Positions 8,465 to 17,039 of a stretch of DNA of 64,000 bases are shown in pieces. Source of the DNA: Fodinibius roseus. Its GTDB lineage: Bacteria; Bacteroidota; Rhodothermia; Balneolales; Balneolaceae. Position 1 is the first letter of the stretch. Each line of letters begins with the position of its first letter. A model generated the notes under the pieces. It was not told the DNA's origin. It saw only the letters and a program-made list of their open reading frames with translations, and did no database searches. The stretch covers positions 124,001 through 188,000 of the forward strand of contig NZ_FQUS01000007.1 of assembly GCF_900129315.1 (NCBI RefSeq), read 5' to 3'. Made by a program: the position numbers and the translations under genes.

Positions 8465-10903
8465 TTGCCTGCTTACGCTGACATCGTTTTTTCGACTGCT
8501 GTGCGCCAGCCCTTTACCTATATGCTGTCCGGTGAGGAGGCGCGCTCGGAAGCGGAGGTGGGAAAACGGGCCTGGGTCCCGCTCCGGAAGCACAAGGCGA
8601 TTGGATTTATTGTTAATATCCATAACCAGGTGCCCGATTTCGACACTCGTCCCGTCGTAAAGATACTTGATGATACCCCGGTACTCTCAACAGAGCTGCT
8701 TGAACTGAGCCGCTGGATCCACAGGTTTTATTATTGCGGGTGGGGAGAAGCCATTCAGGCGGCACTGCCGGCCGGACTCAGCTTCCATTCCGAGAAGAAG
8801 CTCAGGGCGGCCGGCGGACCTGTCCCGGAGCATCTGGACGACCGGGAGTCTGAGATTGTCAAAGAAATTCAAAAGCATGGATCCTATTCCCAGAAAGAGG
8901 CTCATAAGCGCTGGAATGACGAGCTCGTCGGGCGGCTGGTGGGACAAAAATTACTGGAGATCTGGGAAGAGCCGGCGGTGAAGATGGAGGCGCGGACCGA
9001 AAACATGTGGCGGTGGAGGGATGAAAACGCCCGGGATAAAGCGAAAAAACTGGTAGAGGAGCATGAAAAAGCGGATAAAAATTACAAATGGGTCCGCGCG
9101 CTGAAGCTGCTTACAGAGCTTGATTTGCCGGAATTTCAGCGGAATTTAACGCCCTGCGAGTTGCTGGAGTACTATACGCTCAACCGTATTGCCGACGAGG
9201 GATTGATACGGGCCGAGGAGGTAGAGTCCAATAACCTGAGCCTGAGACACGAACATGATCCCACCCGGTTAAAAACGCTGAATGAAGAGCAGGAAGAAGC
9301 CTTTGAGCAGATTCACACCGCTCTGGAATCCCGGAACTATGCCTCGTTCCTGCTTTATGGCGTGACCGGAAGCGGGAAGACGGAAGTGTATATCCATGCG
9401 CTGAAGAAAGCCCTGGAGCAGGGGAGAGGGGGACTGGTGCTGGTCCCGGAGATCGGGCTCACGCCGCAGATTGTCAAGCGGTTCTATATGATATTCGGGG
9501 ATGACATAGCGGTGCTTCACAGCCGCCTGACCAACCGGGAGCGCTACGACGCCTGGCGAGCGCTCCAGCAGGGAGAAAAACGGATTGCCATCGGGGCGCG
9601 CTCCGCCGTCTTTGCGCCGGTCCGGAACCTGGGACTGATTGTTGTTGACGAAGAACACGATGCCTCTTACAAGCAGAAAGATCCCGCCCCCCGCTATCAC
9701 GGCCGCGACGCGGCGATCATGCGGGCGCATATTAACGATGCGGTCGTGGTTATGGGTTCGGCGACACCCAGTATGGTCTCCCTGCAGGGAGCTAAAAAGG
9801 GGAAAAACACCATGCTCACGCTGAGGGAGCGCCCCTTTGAGGCTACCCTGCCCGAGGTGGAAGTACTGGATCTTAAACAGTACCGGTCTGCGATGCGCGG
9901 TCCTATTGCAGTGCCGCTGTTCCAGGCCATAGAAGCGGCCCTGGAGCGGGAGGAGCAGGCGATCCTGCTTTACAACCGGCGGGGCTTTTCCTTCTACCTG
10001 CAGTGCGGGGAGTGCGGGGAGATCCCGGAATGTCCAAATTGTTCGGTGAGCCTGACCTTTCATAAATCCAAAAAACAGCTGCGGTGTCATTACTGCGGCT
10101 ACTCAGAGCGCCAGCCCCGTCGGTGCAAGGAGTGCGGACAGGAGGCCGTGCATCCGAAAGGGAGCGGCACCCAGCAGCTTGAGGAACAGATCGCTGAGCT
10201 GTTTACGGAAGCGCGGACGTTGCGAATGGACTTCGATACCACTTCCGGTAAAAATGCCCACGCCGATATCCTGAAAACCTTTGAGCGCAAGGAAGCCGAT
10301 ATTTTAGTGGGGACCCAGATTGTCGGCAAGGGGCTTGACTTTCCCGATGTGACGGTGGTCGGTGTGATTGATGCCGATACCGAGCTGGCCTTTCCTTCCT
10401 TCCGGTCGGGCGAACGGATGTTTCAGCTGCTCAGCCAGGTGGCGGGTCGCTCGGGGAGGGCCGGTAAAGAGGGGAAGGTTTATTTTCAGACCTGGCAGCC
10501 CGATCACCCGGCCATCCAGGCGGCACAAAAGCACCAGTTTAACGAATTTGCCCACCAGGAGCTGGCCCAGCGGAAAATGCTGCAGTACCCGCCCTACTCC
10601 CGCATCATCCGGTTTGTCTTCAAAGGAAAAAAAGAGGGAAGGGTGCGTCGTGTGGCCATGGCTTATACCGAAAGCCTGATGGAAACGATCGGTCATCCCG
10701 ATCCGGTACTGGGTCCCTCACCCGCGCCGATCAGCCGGATGCAAAACTATTACCGCTGGGAGAGTTTGGTTAAAATAAAGCCGGACAACGGCGCCGGGGC
10801 CATCGAACAGCTTCTGGACCGGACGTTCGAACGATATGAGAAGCACAAACCCCGGGGAGCCAGCAGCGTGCGCATCAACGTAAATGTAGACGCGCTGGAG
10901 TGA
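8465..10903 (+). CDS. priA: Primosomal protein N', replication restart helicase PriA
   Basis: 812 residues beginning at a TTG codon, MPAYADIVFSTAVRQPFTYML, which is the conserved PriA start; no ATG suits. The N-terminal 3' DNA-binding domain is followed by Walker A (GVTGSGKTE, about residues 299-307), a DEEH helicase motif (395-398) and GSATPS. Eight zinc-binding cysteines are at about 514, 517, 523, 526, 541, 544, 554 and 557. The helicase C-terminal motifs are VGTQIVGKGLDFPDV and QVAGRSGRAGK. It reloads the replisome at stalled forks. Family length is about 730-830, so this is complete. It stands alone. Confidence 0.95.
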   Translation: MPAYADIVFSTAVRQPFTYMLSGEEARSEAEVGKRAWVPLRKHKAIGFIVNIHNQVPDFDTRPVVKILDDTPVLSTELLELSRWIHRFYYCGWGEAIQAALPAGLSFHSEKKLRAAGGPVPEHLDDRESEIVKEIQKHGSYSQKEAHKRWNDELVGRLVGQKLLEIWEEPAVKMEARTENMWRWRDENARDKAKKLVEEHEKADKNYKWVRALKLLTELDLPEFQRNLTPCELLEYYTLNRIADEGLIRAEEVESNNLSLRHEHDPTRLKTLNEEQEEAFEQIHTALESRNYASFLLYGVTGSGKTEVYIHALKKALEQGRGGLVLVPEIGLTPQIVKRFYMIFGDDIAVLHSRLTNRERYDAWRALQQGEKRIAIGARSAVFAPVRNLGLIVVDEEHDASYKQKDPAPRYHGRDAAIMRAHINDAVVVMGSATPSMVSLQGAKKGKNTMLTLRERPFEATLPEVEVLDLKQYRSAMRGPIAVPLFQAIEAALEREEQAILLYNRRGFSFYLQCGECGEIPECPNCSVSLTFHKSKKQLRCHYCGYSERQPRRCKECGQEAVHPKGSGTQQLEEQIAELFTEARTLRMDFDTTSGKNAHADILKTFERKEADILVGTQIVGKGLDFPDVTVVGVIDADTELAFPSFRSGERMFQLLSQVAGRSGRAGKEGKVYFQTWQPDHPAIQAAQKHQFNEFAHQELAQRKMLQYPPYSRIIRFVFKGKKEGRVRRVAMAYTESLMETIGHPDPVLGPSPAPISRMQNYYRWESLVKIKPDNGAGAIEQLLDRTFERYEKHKPRGASSVRINVNVDALE

Positions 10904-11017
10904 TGAACCCGAATTATTCGTGAGGAGGTATGAATTAAATTCTAAAGTGATTAATCTTGCATTACTTGTCCGCGGTTTATCACACAGCCCAACTGTGATG
11001 AAATGATCCGGATTATT

Positions 11018-11419
11018 TTATTTTAGCGCCTCTACCCCGGCTTGTGCCACTGTATGATCGTTGTCAACCGTGCTTCCCGATACGCCTATGGCCCCTATAA
11101 TATAGCCCTCTTTGTTTTCTATGGGTATTCCGCCGGGAAAAGAAATTAACCCGTCATTGGAATGTTCGATATTGTAAAGGGCACCGCCGGGCTGGGATAA
11201 TTTTCCTATTTCCCCTGTATTCATATCGAAATAGCGGGCTGTCTTCGCTTTTTTAACAGCTATGTCAATAGATCCCAGCCATGCCCCGTCTTGTCGTACA
11301 AAGGCTTTAAGGTTAGCGCCTCCATCTACGATGGCAATATTCATCTTCAGATCCAGTTCATCCGCTTTCTTTTTAGATGCTGCAATAGCTTTTTCAGCTT
11401 GTTGTAGAGTAATGTCCAT
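11018..11419 (-). CDS. GlcG/HbpS-type heme-binding-family protein
   Basis: 133 residues of PF03928 (COG3193). [50 protein letters not shown] is the typical helix and strand start, with [35 protein letters not shown] in the second half. Homologues include HbpS of Streptomyces, which binds heme and senses redox state, and GlcG of the glycolate locus. There is no signal peptide, so it is probably cytoplasmic. It stands alone between plus-strand genes; role unknown. Confidence 0.85.
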   Translation of the reverse strand: MDITLQQAEKAIAASKKKADELDLKMNIAIVDGGANLKAFVRQDGAWLGSIDIAVKKAKTARYFDMNTGEIGKLSQPGGALYNIEHSNDGLISFPGGIPIENKEGYIIGAIGVSGSTVDNDHTVAQAGVEALK

Positions 11420-11634
11420 AGAAATTATAGGTATAGAAATGAAATTTAGAGTGTCCGTTCAATAGGAAAATGATTCTCAATAGGAATTCGTTTCCCGGAT
11501 ACAGGCTTATACGGATTCTTCATTGCATACATACACAATAGTCCCCGCAGCATTCGTTATAATTACTTGCAATCTATGGAATAAATTCGATTATTACAGT
11601 TCAAAAAGATATCATTTTATAGCACGAGGTGCCT

Positions 11635-13593
11635 ATGGGTGAGTTCAAAGTAAAGCTGGCTGACAATCAGGAAGAAGTGCAGCGCTTTATGAAATATGTA
11701 TTGAGAGACCTGCGGGCATTGGATCGCATGCTGGAGGAGGATGGCTGGTTCGAGACTGATCCAATCCGTATCGGGGCCGAGCAGGAGCTTTGCCTGGTCG
11801 ACCAGCAGGCAAAAGCCTGGCCGCGTTCGATGGAGATCCTGGACAAGCTGAAAAGCAAGGGTGCGGAAGGGTTTACCACCGAATTCGCCAAATTTAATCT
11901 CGAAATAAATTTAGAGCCGCTTGAATTTACGGGGGACTGCCTCTCGCAGATGGAGGAAAACCTGCAGCAGAAGGTTGACCAGGTACGGGCGGTTACCGAA
12001 GAGATGGGGGGTGAAATCCTGTTGACGGGGATCCTTCCGACCATCCGCAAGATGGATATCGATCTCAAGAATATGACGCCCCTTCAGCGCTACCGGGCGC
12101 TCTGCCAGGCGATCATCAGGCAGCGCAGCGAGGATTTTGACTTGCGAATACAGGGAATGGACGAGCTGCTTATGAAGGTCGATTCCCCGCTCCTGGAGGC
12201 CTGCAACACGGCTTACCAGGTTCACCTGCAGGTAAAGCCGCAGGAGTTCGTAACCAGGTATAATATTGCCCAGCTGATCACGGCCCCGGTGCTGGCGGGC
12301 TCTGTGGGTTCTCCCATCCTTTTTGGCAAGCGGCTTTGGAATGAAACCCGTATTGCCCTTTTCCAGCAGTCCATAGATACGCGAACCGTGGGGGATCATC
12401 TGCGTGAAAGCAGCCCCCGGGTCACCTTCGGCAACGAATGGGTGCAGGAAAGCATCCTGGAAATTTACCAGGAGGATACCGCCCGTCACCGGGTGATGTT
12501 GAGCTCGGAAGTGGAAGAGAACGTGGAGAAGATGCTGGATGAAGGCACCCCGCCGGCGCTGCATGCGCTGCAGGTCCACAACGGCACAGTCTACCGGTGG
12601 AACCGTCCCTGTTACGGGATCACCGACGGCAAAGCACACCTTCGGATAGAGAATCGCGTACTGGCTTCGGGTCCCACCGTCACCGATGAGATCGCCAATT
12701 CTGCTTTCTGGCTGGGACTCATGAACAAGATGGATGACTATTACCCGGATGTTTCCGAAAGGATGGATTTTGACGACGCCCGGCTGAATTTTGTGGCCGC
12801 TTCCAAGATGGGACTCGATACCAATTTTCGATGGTTCGGCGACAAGCGAATTAATGCGGTGGATCTGATTACAGAAGAGCTGCTGCCCATAGCGCGGGAG
12901 GGGTTGCAGGAGGCGGGCATTGACAGTGATGACATTACCGGTTACCTGGATATCATTAACAGGCGGGTATTCTCGGGACAGACGCCCTCGTACTGGATGC
13001 TCAATAACTATGCAAGGCTGATGAAAGAAAATGAGTCCAAGGAACACACGCTGGCCACCATCACAACGGCCATGATCAAAAACCAGAAAAAGGGCGAGCC
13101 GGTTCACAAATGGGGACGTGCCCGGGCTGAAGACCTGAAACACTGGAAGCCCTCGAGTCTCATCGTGGAAGAGTTCATGACCACCGACCTGTTTACGGTA
13201 CAAAAGGATGACATTTTGGAATTTGTAGCCAACCTGATGGACTGGCAGGGCATCCGGCACGTCCCTGTTGAGGATGATAAAAAACGCCTGGTAGGACTGG
13301 TAACCATGCGAATGATGTTTAAAGAATATAGCCAGGCCGTCAATGAGGGAGAGGAGGTGATGGAATCGGTTGAAGAGATTATGATTGATAATCCGATAAC
13401 GATTCATCCGGAGGCCTCTATTATAGAAGCGATGGAAATTATGGAAAGTCAGCAGATCGGCTGTCTCCCGGTGGTGAAAAATAACAGGCTGGTCGGTATT
13501 ATTACCGAACATAATTATATGAGTATTGCAGCAAGGCTGCTAAAAGTATTGCATTCAAACAGTAATTCCGATAATGAATCCGATGATAACTGA
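11635..13593 (+). CDS. GCS2-type amino acid ligase fused to two CBS domains
   Basis: A 652-residue protein. Residues from about 40 to 430 belong to the glutamate-cysteine ligase family 2 (glutamine-synthetase-like fold): IGAEQELCLVDQ is the metal/ATP-binding strand, EFAKFNLEINLEPLEF the second acidic strand, and NGTVYRWNRPCYG plus HLRIENRVLASGPTVTDEIAN the active-site region. The last about 130 residues form a CBS pair, starting with VEEFMTTDLFTVQKDD and then IMIDNPITIHPEASIIEAMEIM, a likely adenine-nucleotide sensor. Start ATG 11635 is preceded by GAGG; GTG 11629 is an alternative. It overlaps the next gene by 20 bases. A ligase making a peptide-like bond is expected; the substrate is unknown. 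Confidence 0.85.
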   Translation: MGEFKVKLADNQEEVQRFMKYVLRDLRALDRMLEEDGWFETDPIRIGAEQELCLVDQQAKAWPRSMEILDKLKSKGAEGFTTEFAKFNLEINLEPLEFTGDCLSQMEENLQQKVDQVRAVTEEMGGEILLTGILPTIRKMDIDLKNMTPLQRYRALCQAIIRQRSEDFDLRIQGMDELLMKVDSPLLEACNTAYQVHLQVKPQEFVTRYNIAQLITAPVLAGSVGSPILFGKRLWNETRIALFQQSIDTRTVGDHLRESSPRVTFGNEWVQESILEIYQEDTARHRVMLSSEVEENVEKMLDEGTPPALHALQVHNGTVYRWNRPCYGITDGKAHLRIENRVLASGPTVTDEIANSAFWLGLMNKMDDYYPDVSERMDFDDARLNFVAASKMGLDTNFRWFGDKRINAVDLITEELLPIAREGLQEAGIDSDDITGYLDIINRRVFSGQTPSYWMLNNYARLMKENESKEHTLATITTAMIKNQKKGEPVHKWGRARAEDLKHWKPSSLIVEEFMTTDLFTVQKDDILEFVANLMDWQGIRHVPVEDDKKRLVGLVTMRMMFKEYSQAVNEGEEVMESVEEIMIDNPITIHPEASIIEAMEIMESQQIGCLPVVKNNRLVGIITEHNYMSIAARLLKVLHSNSNSDNESDDN

Positions 13594-14545
13594 GCACAAA
13601 ACAGACGTTGCGTCAAACCGAACGATTGGATCGTTGAAAGGCCAACAGGAGGGCCCCCTGGTCGTATTACTGACGGGCATGCACGGGAATGAGTATATTG
13701 GTGTTCAGGCCGTAGAAGAGGTGTTGGGAATTCTTAAAGAAACGGACGGTTTGGCGCGGGGGGAGGTATTGGCGATACGGGCCAACCTGACGGCTCTGAA
13801 GCACAAGGTACGTTATATCGACGAGGATATGAATCGCATATGGTTTCCCTCCATCATAAAAAAAATTCGATCTACCCCGGAGGAGAGCCTCTCCTCAACG
13901 GAGCGTGTCGAGGTAAAAGGGCTGCTGCGTATACTGGATCAGGTCGAAATACAACACGATTCTTCTGCCACGATAATGGTCGATATCCATACGTTCTCAG
14001 CAGAGGGATCGATGTTTACGCTGCCGGACCAGGACCCGGGTCAAATCGATCTGCTTTCGGAAATCTATGCGCCGATGGTCCTGGGTATCGGCCGCTCCCT
14101 GCACGGGACGGCCCTGAAGTACTATCAAAAGCGCGGGCTGTTTTCTTTCGGCCTGGAGGGCGGTCAGCACGAGAACAGCATGACGAAGCAGAACATCATT
14201 GCCTCGGTCATGCTGCTGCTTCGGGCCGTCGGCTGTATCGATTCCGGGGAATACCGTCCCGATATGATGGAGGACTTTCAAAAGCATCTGAAATCACAAA
14301 CTCACCATTTGCCGGTACGGACCGAGTTGGTCTACCAGCACCTGATTGAGGAGGGAGACCAGTTTAAAATGCGTCCCGGCTACAAAAACTTTCAGCCGGT
14401 AAAGGAGGGACAGTGGCTGGCATCCGACCGCAACGGCAGAATTGTGGCCCAGTGCGACGGCTATGTTTTAATGCCGTTGTACCAGCGGCAGGGCCGGGAG
14501 GGATTCTTTATCATCAAGGAGCAGGACGACATGCAGTCAAGTTAG
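13574..14545 (+). CDS. Succinylglutamate desuccinylase/aspartoacylase family protein (AstE/ASPA-like)
   Basis: 323 residues of the zinc carboxypeptidase-like AstE/ASPA family. Zinc ligands are His and Glu in TGMHGNEYIG (near residues 37 and 40) and the His in VDIHTFSAEG. RANLTALKHKVRYIDEDMNRIWFP carries the conserved Asn/Arg substrate-binding block, and SFGLEGGQHEN the catalytic Glu. A C-terminal beta domain follows. It should hydrolyse an N-acyl-amino acid or amide. The gene starts inside the end of the GCS2-CBS gene, so the two are translationally coupled, and the pair may form and cleave a related amide bond. Confidence 0.88.
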   Translation: MNPMITEHKTDVASNRTIGSLKGQQEGPLVVLLTGMHGNEYIGVQAVEEVLGILKETDGLARGEVLAIRANLTALKHKVRYIDEDMNRIWFPSIIKKIRSTPEESLSSTERVEVKGLLRILDQVEIQHDSSATIMVDIHTFSAEGSMFTLPDQDPGQIDLLSEIYAPMVLGIGRSLHGTALKYYQKRGLFSFGLEGGQHENSMTKQNIIASVMLLLRAVGCIDSGEYRPDMMEDFQKHLKSQTHHLPVRTELVYQHLIEEGDQFKMRPGYKNFQPVKEGQWLASDRNGRIVAQCDGYVLMPLYQRQGREGFFIIKEQDDMQSS

Positions 14546-14787
14546 CCAGGTTTTTAATCTGGGTATGAACGTTTGAGGCAGAGGATACGGTTGTGGAAAT
14601 GAAGGTTGAATTGTTGAACGTCCCTCCTGATAATCAAATCCCCCGTATTGAATCTTGCCAATAGCTCTACAGAAGCAGTCCAGAATAACAAAGAACCGTT
14701 ACACAATAAGGAAACCAGTCGGTAAAGGCCTGATTTTTTGTTATTTTTACCCTCCTTTGACCAACCGGTTCAGGGAATTCGGAAACT

Positions 14788-15684
14788 ATGAGCACCAGCA
14801 CGATTATGAATGATTATCAATTTGTGGACGGTACGCGGCTCTCGTCGGTGATAGAATCACTGATCTTTGCGAGCCCGGAGCCCATTTCGGCAGAGAAAAT
14901 TTGTGAAATCATTGCCAAGGGGGAGGAAAACCTGGGACTGGAGACCGATGCCGTCGAACCTTTTGTGGATAAACTGAATCGGCGGTACGAGGAGAACGGA
15001 CTTGCTTTTCAGATCGATTTTGTGGGCGGTGGCTATACTTTTGCAACCAAAAAACGATACGAGCCCTGGCTGAGTATCTTTCAGCACGAAAACGCCTACC
15101 GAAAGCTCTCGCAATCAGCCATCGAAACGCTGGCTATTGTCGCTTACAAGCAGCCGGTTACCAAGCCCGAAGTGGATGATATTCGCGGGGTGGATTCCGG
15201 GTACATCCTGCGGCAGCTTCTGGAAAAGGTGCTGATCGAGGTATCCGGCCGTCTGGATGCGCCCGGGAAGCCCCTGCTCTACCGTACAACAAAACATTTT
15301 TTAAAGCATTTCGGCATCAACTCGATAGAAGAGCTCCCCAAGCCACGCGAGATCGAAGAGATTCTGAAAGACGATGATATGGCCGAACACCGGCAGTTCC
15401 TCTTCGACCGGCAGCTCGAACTCAAAGAGCTCCGGGAAAAAACAGAGGATGAAGATGCCACCGAAACGGCGCTGTCGCTTATCGAGGCGGTTGAGCATAT
15501 TGATGAGGATGAGGTGCCCGACCTGGACGAGTATACCGCTGAAGAGCTGCAGCTGGATGAGGCTGAGGATGGGGATGAAGAAGATGAGCAGCATGATACG
15601 GACGAAAATGTAGATGAAAAAGAATTTGAACCCTCAGAACAAACAGGAAAAGAGCATGAGTCAGCGAAGAAAGAAGAGGAGTAG
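14788..15684 (+). CDS. scpB: Segregation and condensation protein B
   Basis: 298 residues. The tandem winged-helix ScpB core is clear: SSVIESLIFASPEPISAEKI, then LAFQIDFVGGGYTFATKKRYEPWL, LSQSAIETLAIVAYKQPVTKPEVDDIRGVDSGYILRQLLEKVLIEVSGRLDAPGKPLLYRTTKHFLKHFGINSIEELP. ScpB joins ScpA and SMC in chromosome condensation. After the core, about residues 190-298, comes a long acidic tail rich in Glu and Asp with no fold signal, which is longer than usual. It overlaps the pseudouridine synthase gene by 29 bases. No scpA is in the window. Confidence 0.92.
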   Translation: MSTSTIMNDYQFVDGTRLSSVIESLIFASPEPISAEKICEIIAKGEENLGLETDAVEPFVDKLNRRYEENGLAFQIDFVGGGYTFATKKRYEPWLSIFQHENAYRKLSQSAIETLAIVAYKQPVTKPEVDDIRGVDSGYILRQLLEKVLIEVSGRLDAPGKPLLYRTTKHFLKHFGINSIEELPKPREIEEILKDDDMAEHRQFLFDRQLELKELREKTEDEDATETALSLIEAVEHIDEDEVPDLDEYTAEELQLDEAEDGDEEDEQHDTDENVDEKEFEPSEQTGKEHESAKKEEE

Positions 15685-16462
15685 AAAGAGTAACAAAGAG
15701 GCTCCTCATGCCATTGATCAAAACTATGGCGAAGAGGAAAAGATACGCCTGAATAAGTATATCGCTCACTGTGGGTTTTGCTCCCGGCGAAAAGCCGATG
15801 ACTATATCGCGGCGGGGAAGGTGGAAGTCAACGATGAGGTGGTTACCCAGATGGGCGTCAAAGTGCAGCGCACTGACAAAGTGGTGGTGGAGGGACAGCA
15901 GCTAAGCCTGGAGAAATTCGTCTATATTTTGCTCAACAAGCCCAAAGATACCATTACGACAACCGACGACCCGCGCAATCGCGATACGGTGATGGATAAA
16001 ATTGAGGACGCCACCGGCAAGCGGGTCTATCCCGTGGGACGCCTTGACCGGCATACCATGGGACTGCTGCTGTTGACGAACGACGGGGACCTGGCCAACC
16101 GGCTCATGCACCCCAGCTACGAGGTGCGCAAGACCTACGAAGTGGAAACGGAGCGCAAGCTGGGCAAAGATGAGCTGCAACAGCTTGCCGAAGGCATAGA
16201 ACTGGAAGACGGCCCGGCCCGGGCCCACAACCTGGTGAGTACCCCCAACGGCTTTATGCTGTCTATCTTTGAGGGACGCAATCGCCTGGTCCGGCGTATG
16301 GTCGAGTATTTCGGAACGGAGGTAACCAAGCTTAAACGAGTAGACTATGCCGGACTGACACTTGAAAACGTTAGCATGGGACGCTGGAGATATCTCAGGA
16401 AAAACGAAATCAACGCCCTTCGCAAACTGGTAAAGCTCCAGCCCCTCGATTTTAACCAGTAG
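15656..16462 (+). CDS. rluB: RsuA/RluB-family rRNA pseudouridine synthase
   Basis: 268 residues from ATG 15656, which has AGGAAAAG just upstream; an earlier ATG at 15614 in the same frame lies deeper in scpB. A basic N-terminal tail (QRRKKRSRKSNK) precedes an S4 RNA-binding domain (IRLNKYIAHCGFCSRRKADDYI) and the catalytic domain with VYPVGRLDRHTMGLLLLTNDG, where the Asp of GRLD attacks uridine. The ending GRNRLVRRMVEYFGTEVTKLKRVDYAGL matches the RluB/RsuA family. It likely modifies large-subunit rRNA. The link to scpB is widely conserved in bacteria. Confidence 0.88.
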   Translation: MSQRRKKRSRKSNKEAPHAIDQNYGEEEKIRLNKYIAHCGFCSRRKADDYIAAGKVEVNDEVVTQMGVKVQRTDKVVVEGQQLSLEKFVYILLNKPKDTITTTDDPRNRDTVMDKIEDATGKRVYPVGRLDRHTMGLLLLTNDGDLANRLMHPSYEVRKTYEVETERKLGKDELQQLAEGIELEDGPARAHNLVSTPNGFMLSIFEGRNRLVRRMVEYFGTEVTKLKRVDYAGLTLENVSMGRWRYLRKNEINALRKLVKLQPLDFNQ

Positions 16463-17039
16463 TAGTGCTTGTGTACCTGTCTTTATTTATTCTGTGCACA
16501 AGAGACTTTTGAGAAACCGGAGATCTTCAAGCCTGAGGAAGATTGAAATCGCACATTTAGCCCACATATGTGGGATTCAGCCGACCGATAACGACCGGCA
16601 TCTGGCAAAAATCCGGTTTTGGAAGCGTTCTATAAGATAACGAATGGCAAAGTGTATCCTTCTCGTCATCTTTTTTCTTCTCACAGCTATAACTAACAGC
16701 TTTGAGGGGTGCAGTAGGGCTCGCACCCGTTTTTCCCGTCAAGAATGAAGACAAATCCCCTATCACTTTCGGTGAAAAAGGTGTTTTTTAGTTCTCTTCT
16801 GAGCTGTCAGGTTAAGACTGAATACCCTTGTATGTAAAAAAACTTTCAATTTTAGCTTATATAGACTAACTTAACGGTGTTAATGGGCTTTTATTATAAA
16901 CAAGCCCATTATTTGCCCATTGCGGGCACAGATGAACTTTCGAAAAGGGGACCATCACGTAATATATCAGGGCTATGTTATATTATACTTCCTTTTGTAG
17001 TTCAGTCAATTAAATTGTTAACAAATAATGAGGTAATTT
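16463..17039. other. Intergenic region, 577 bp, upstream of the first SusC gene
   Basis: No gene supported. A perfect 14-base palindrome, CCCACATATGTGGG, lies at 16561-16574. The last part is AT-rich and should hold the promoter of the SusC/SusD pair. No sigma/anti-sigma or hybrid two-component regulator gene sits here, unlike many Bacteroides utilisation loci. Confidence 0.5.

Noticed and set aside
11911..13512. 533-codon antisense open frame
   Set aside because: It lies wholly inside the GCS2-CBS gene on the other strand and reads as low-information shadow.
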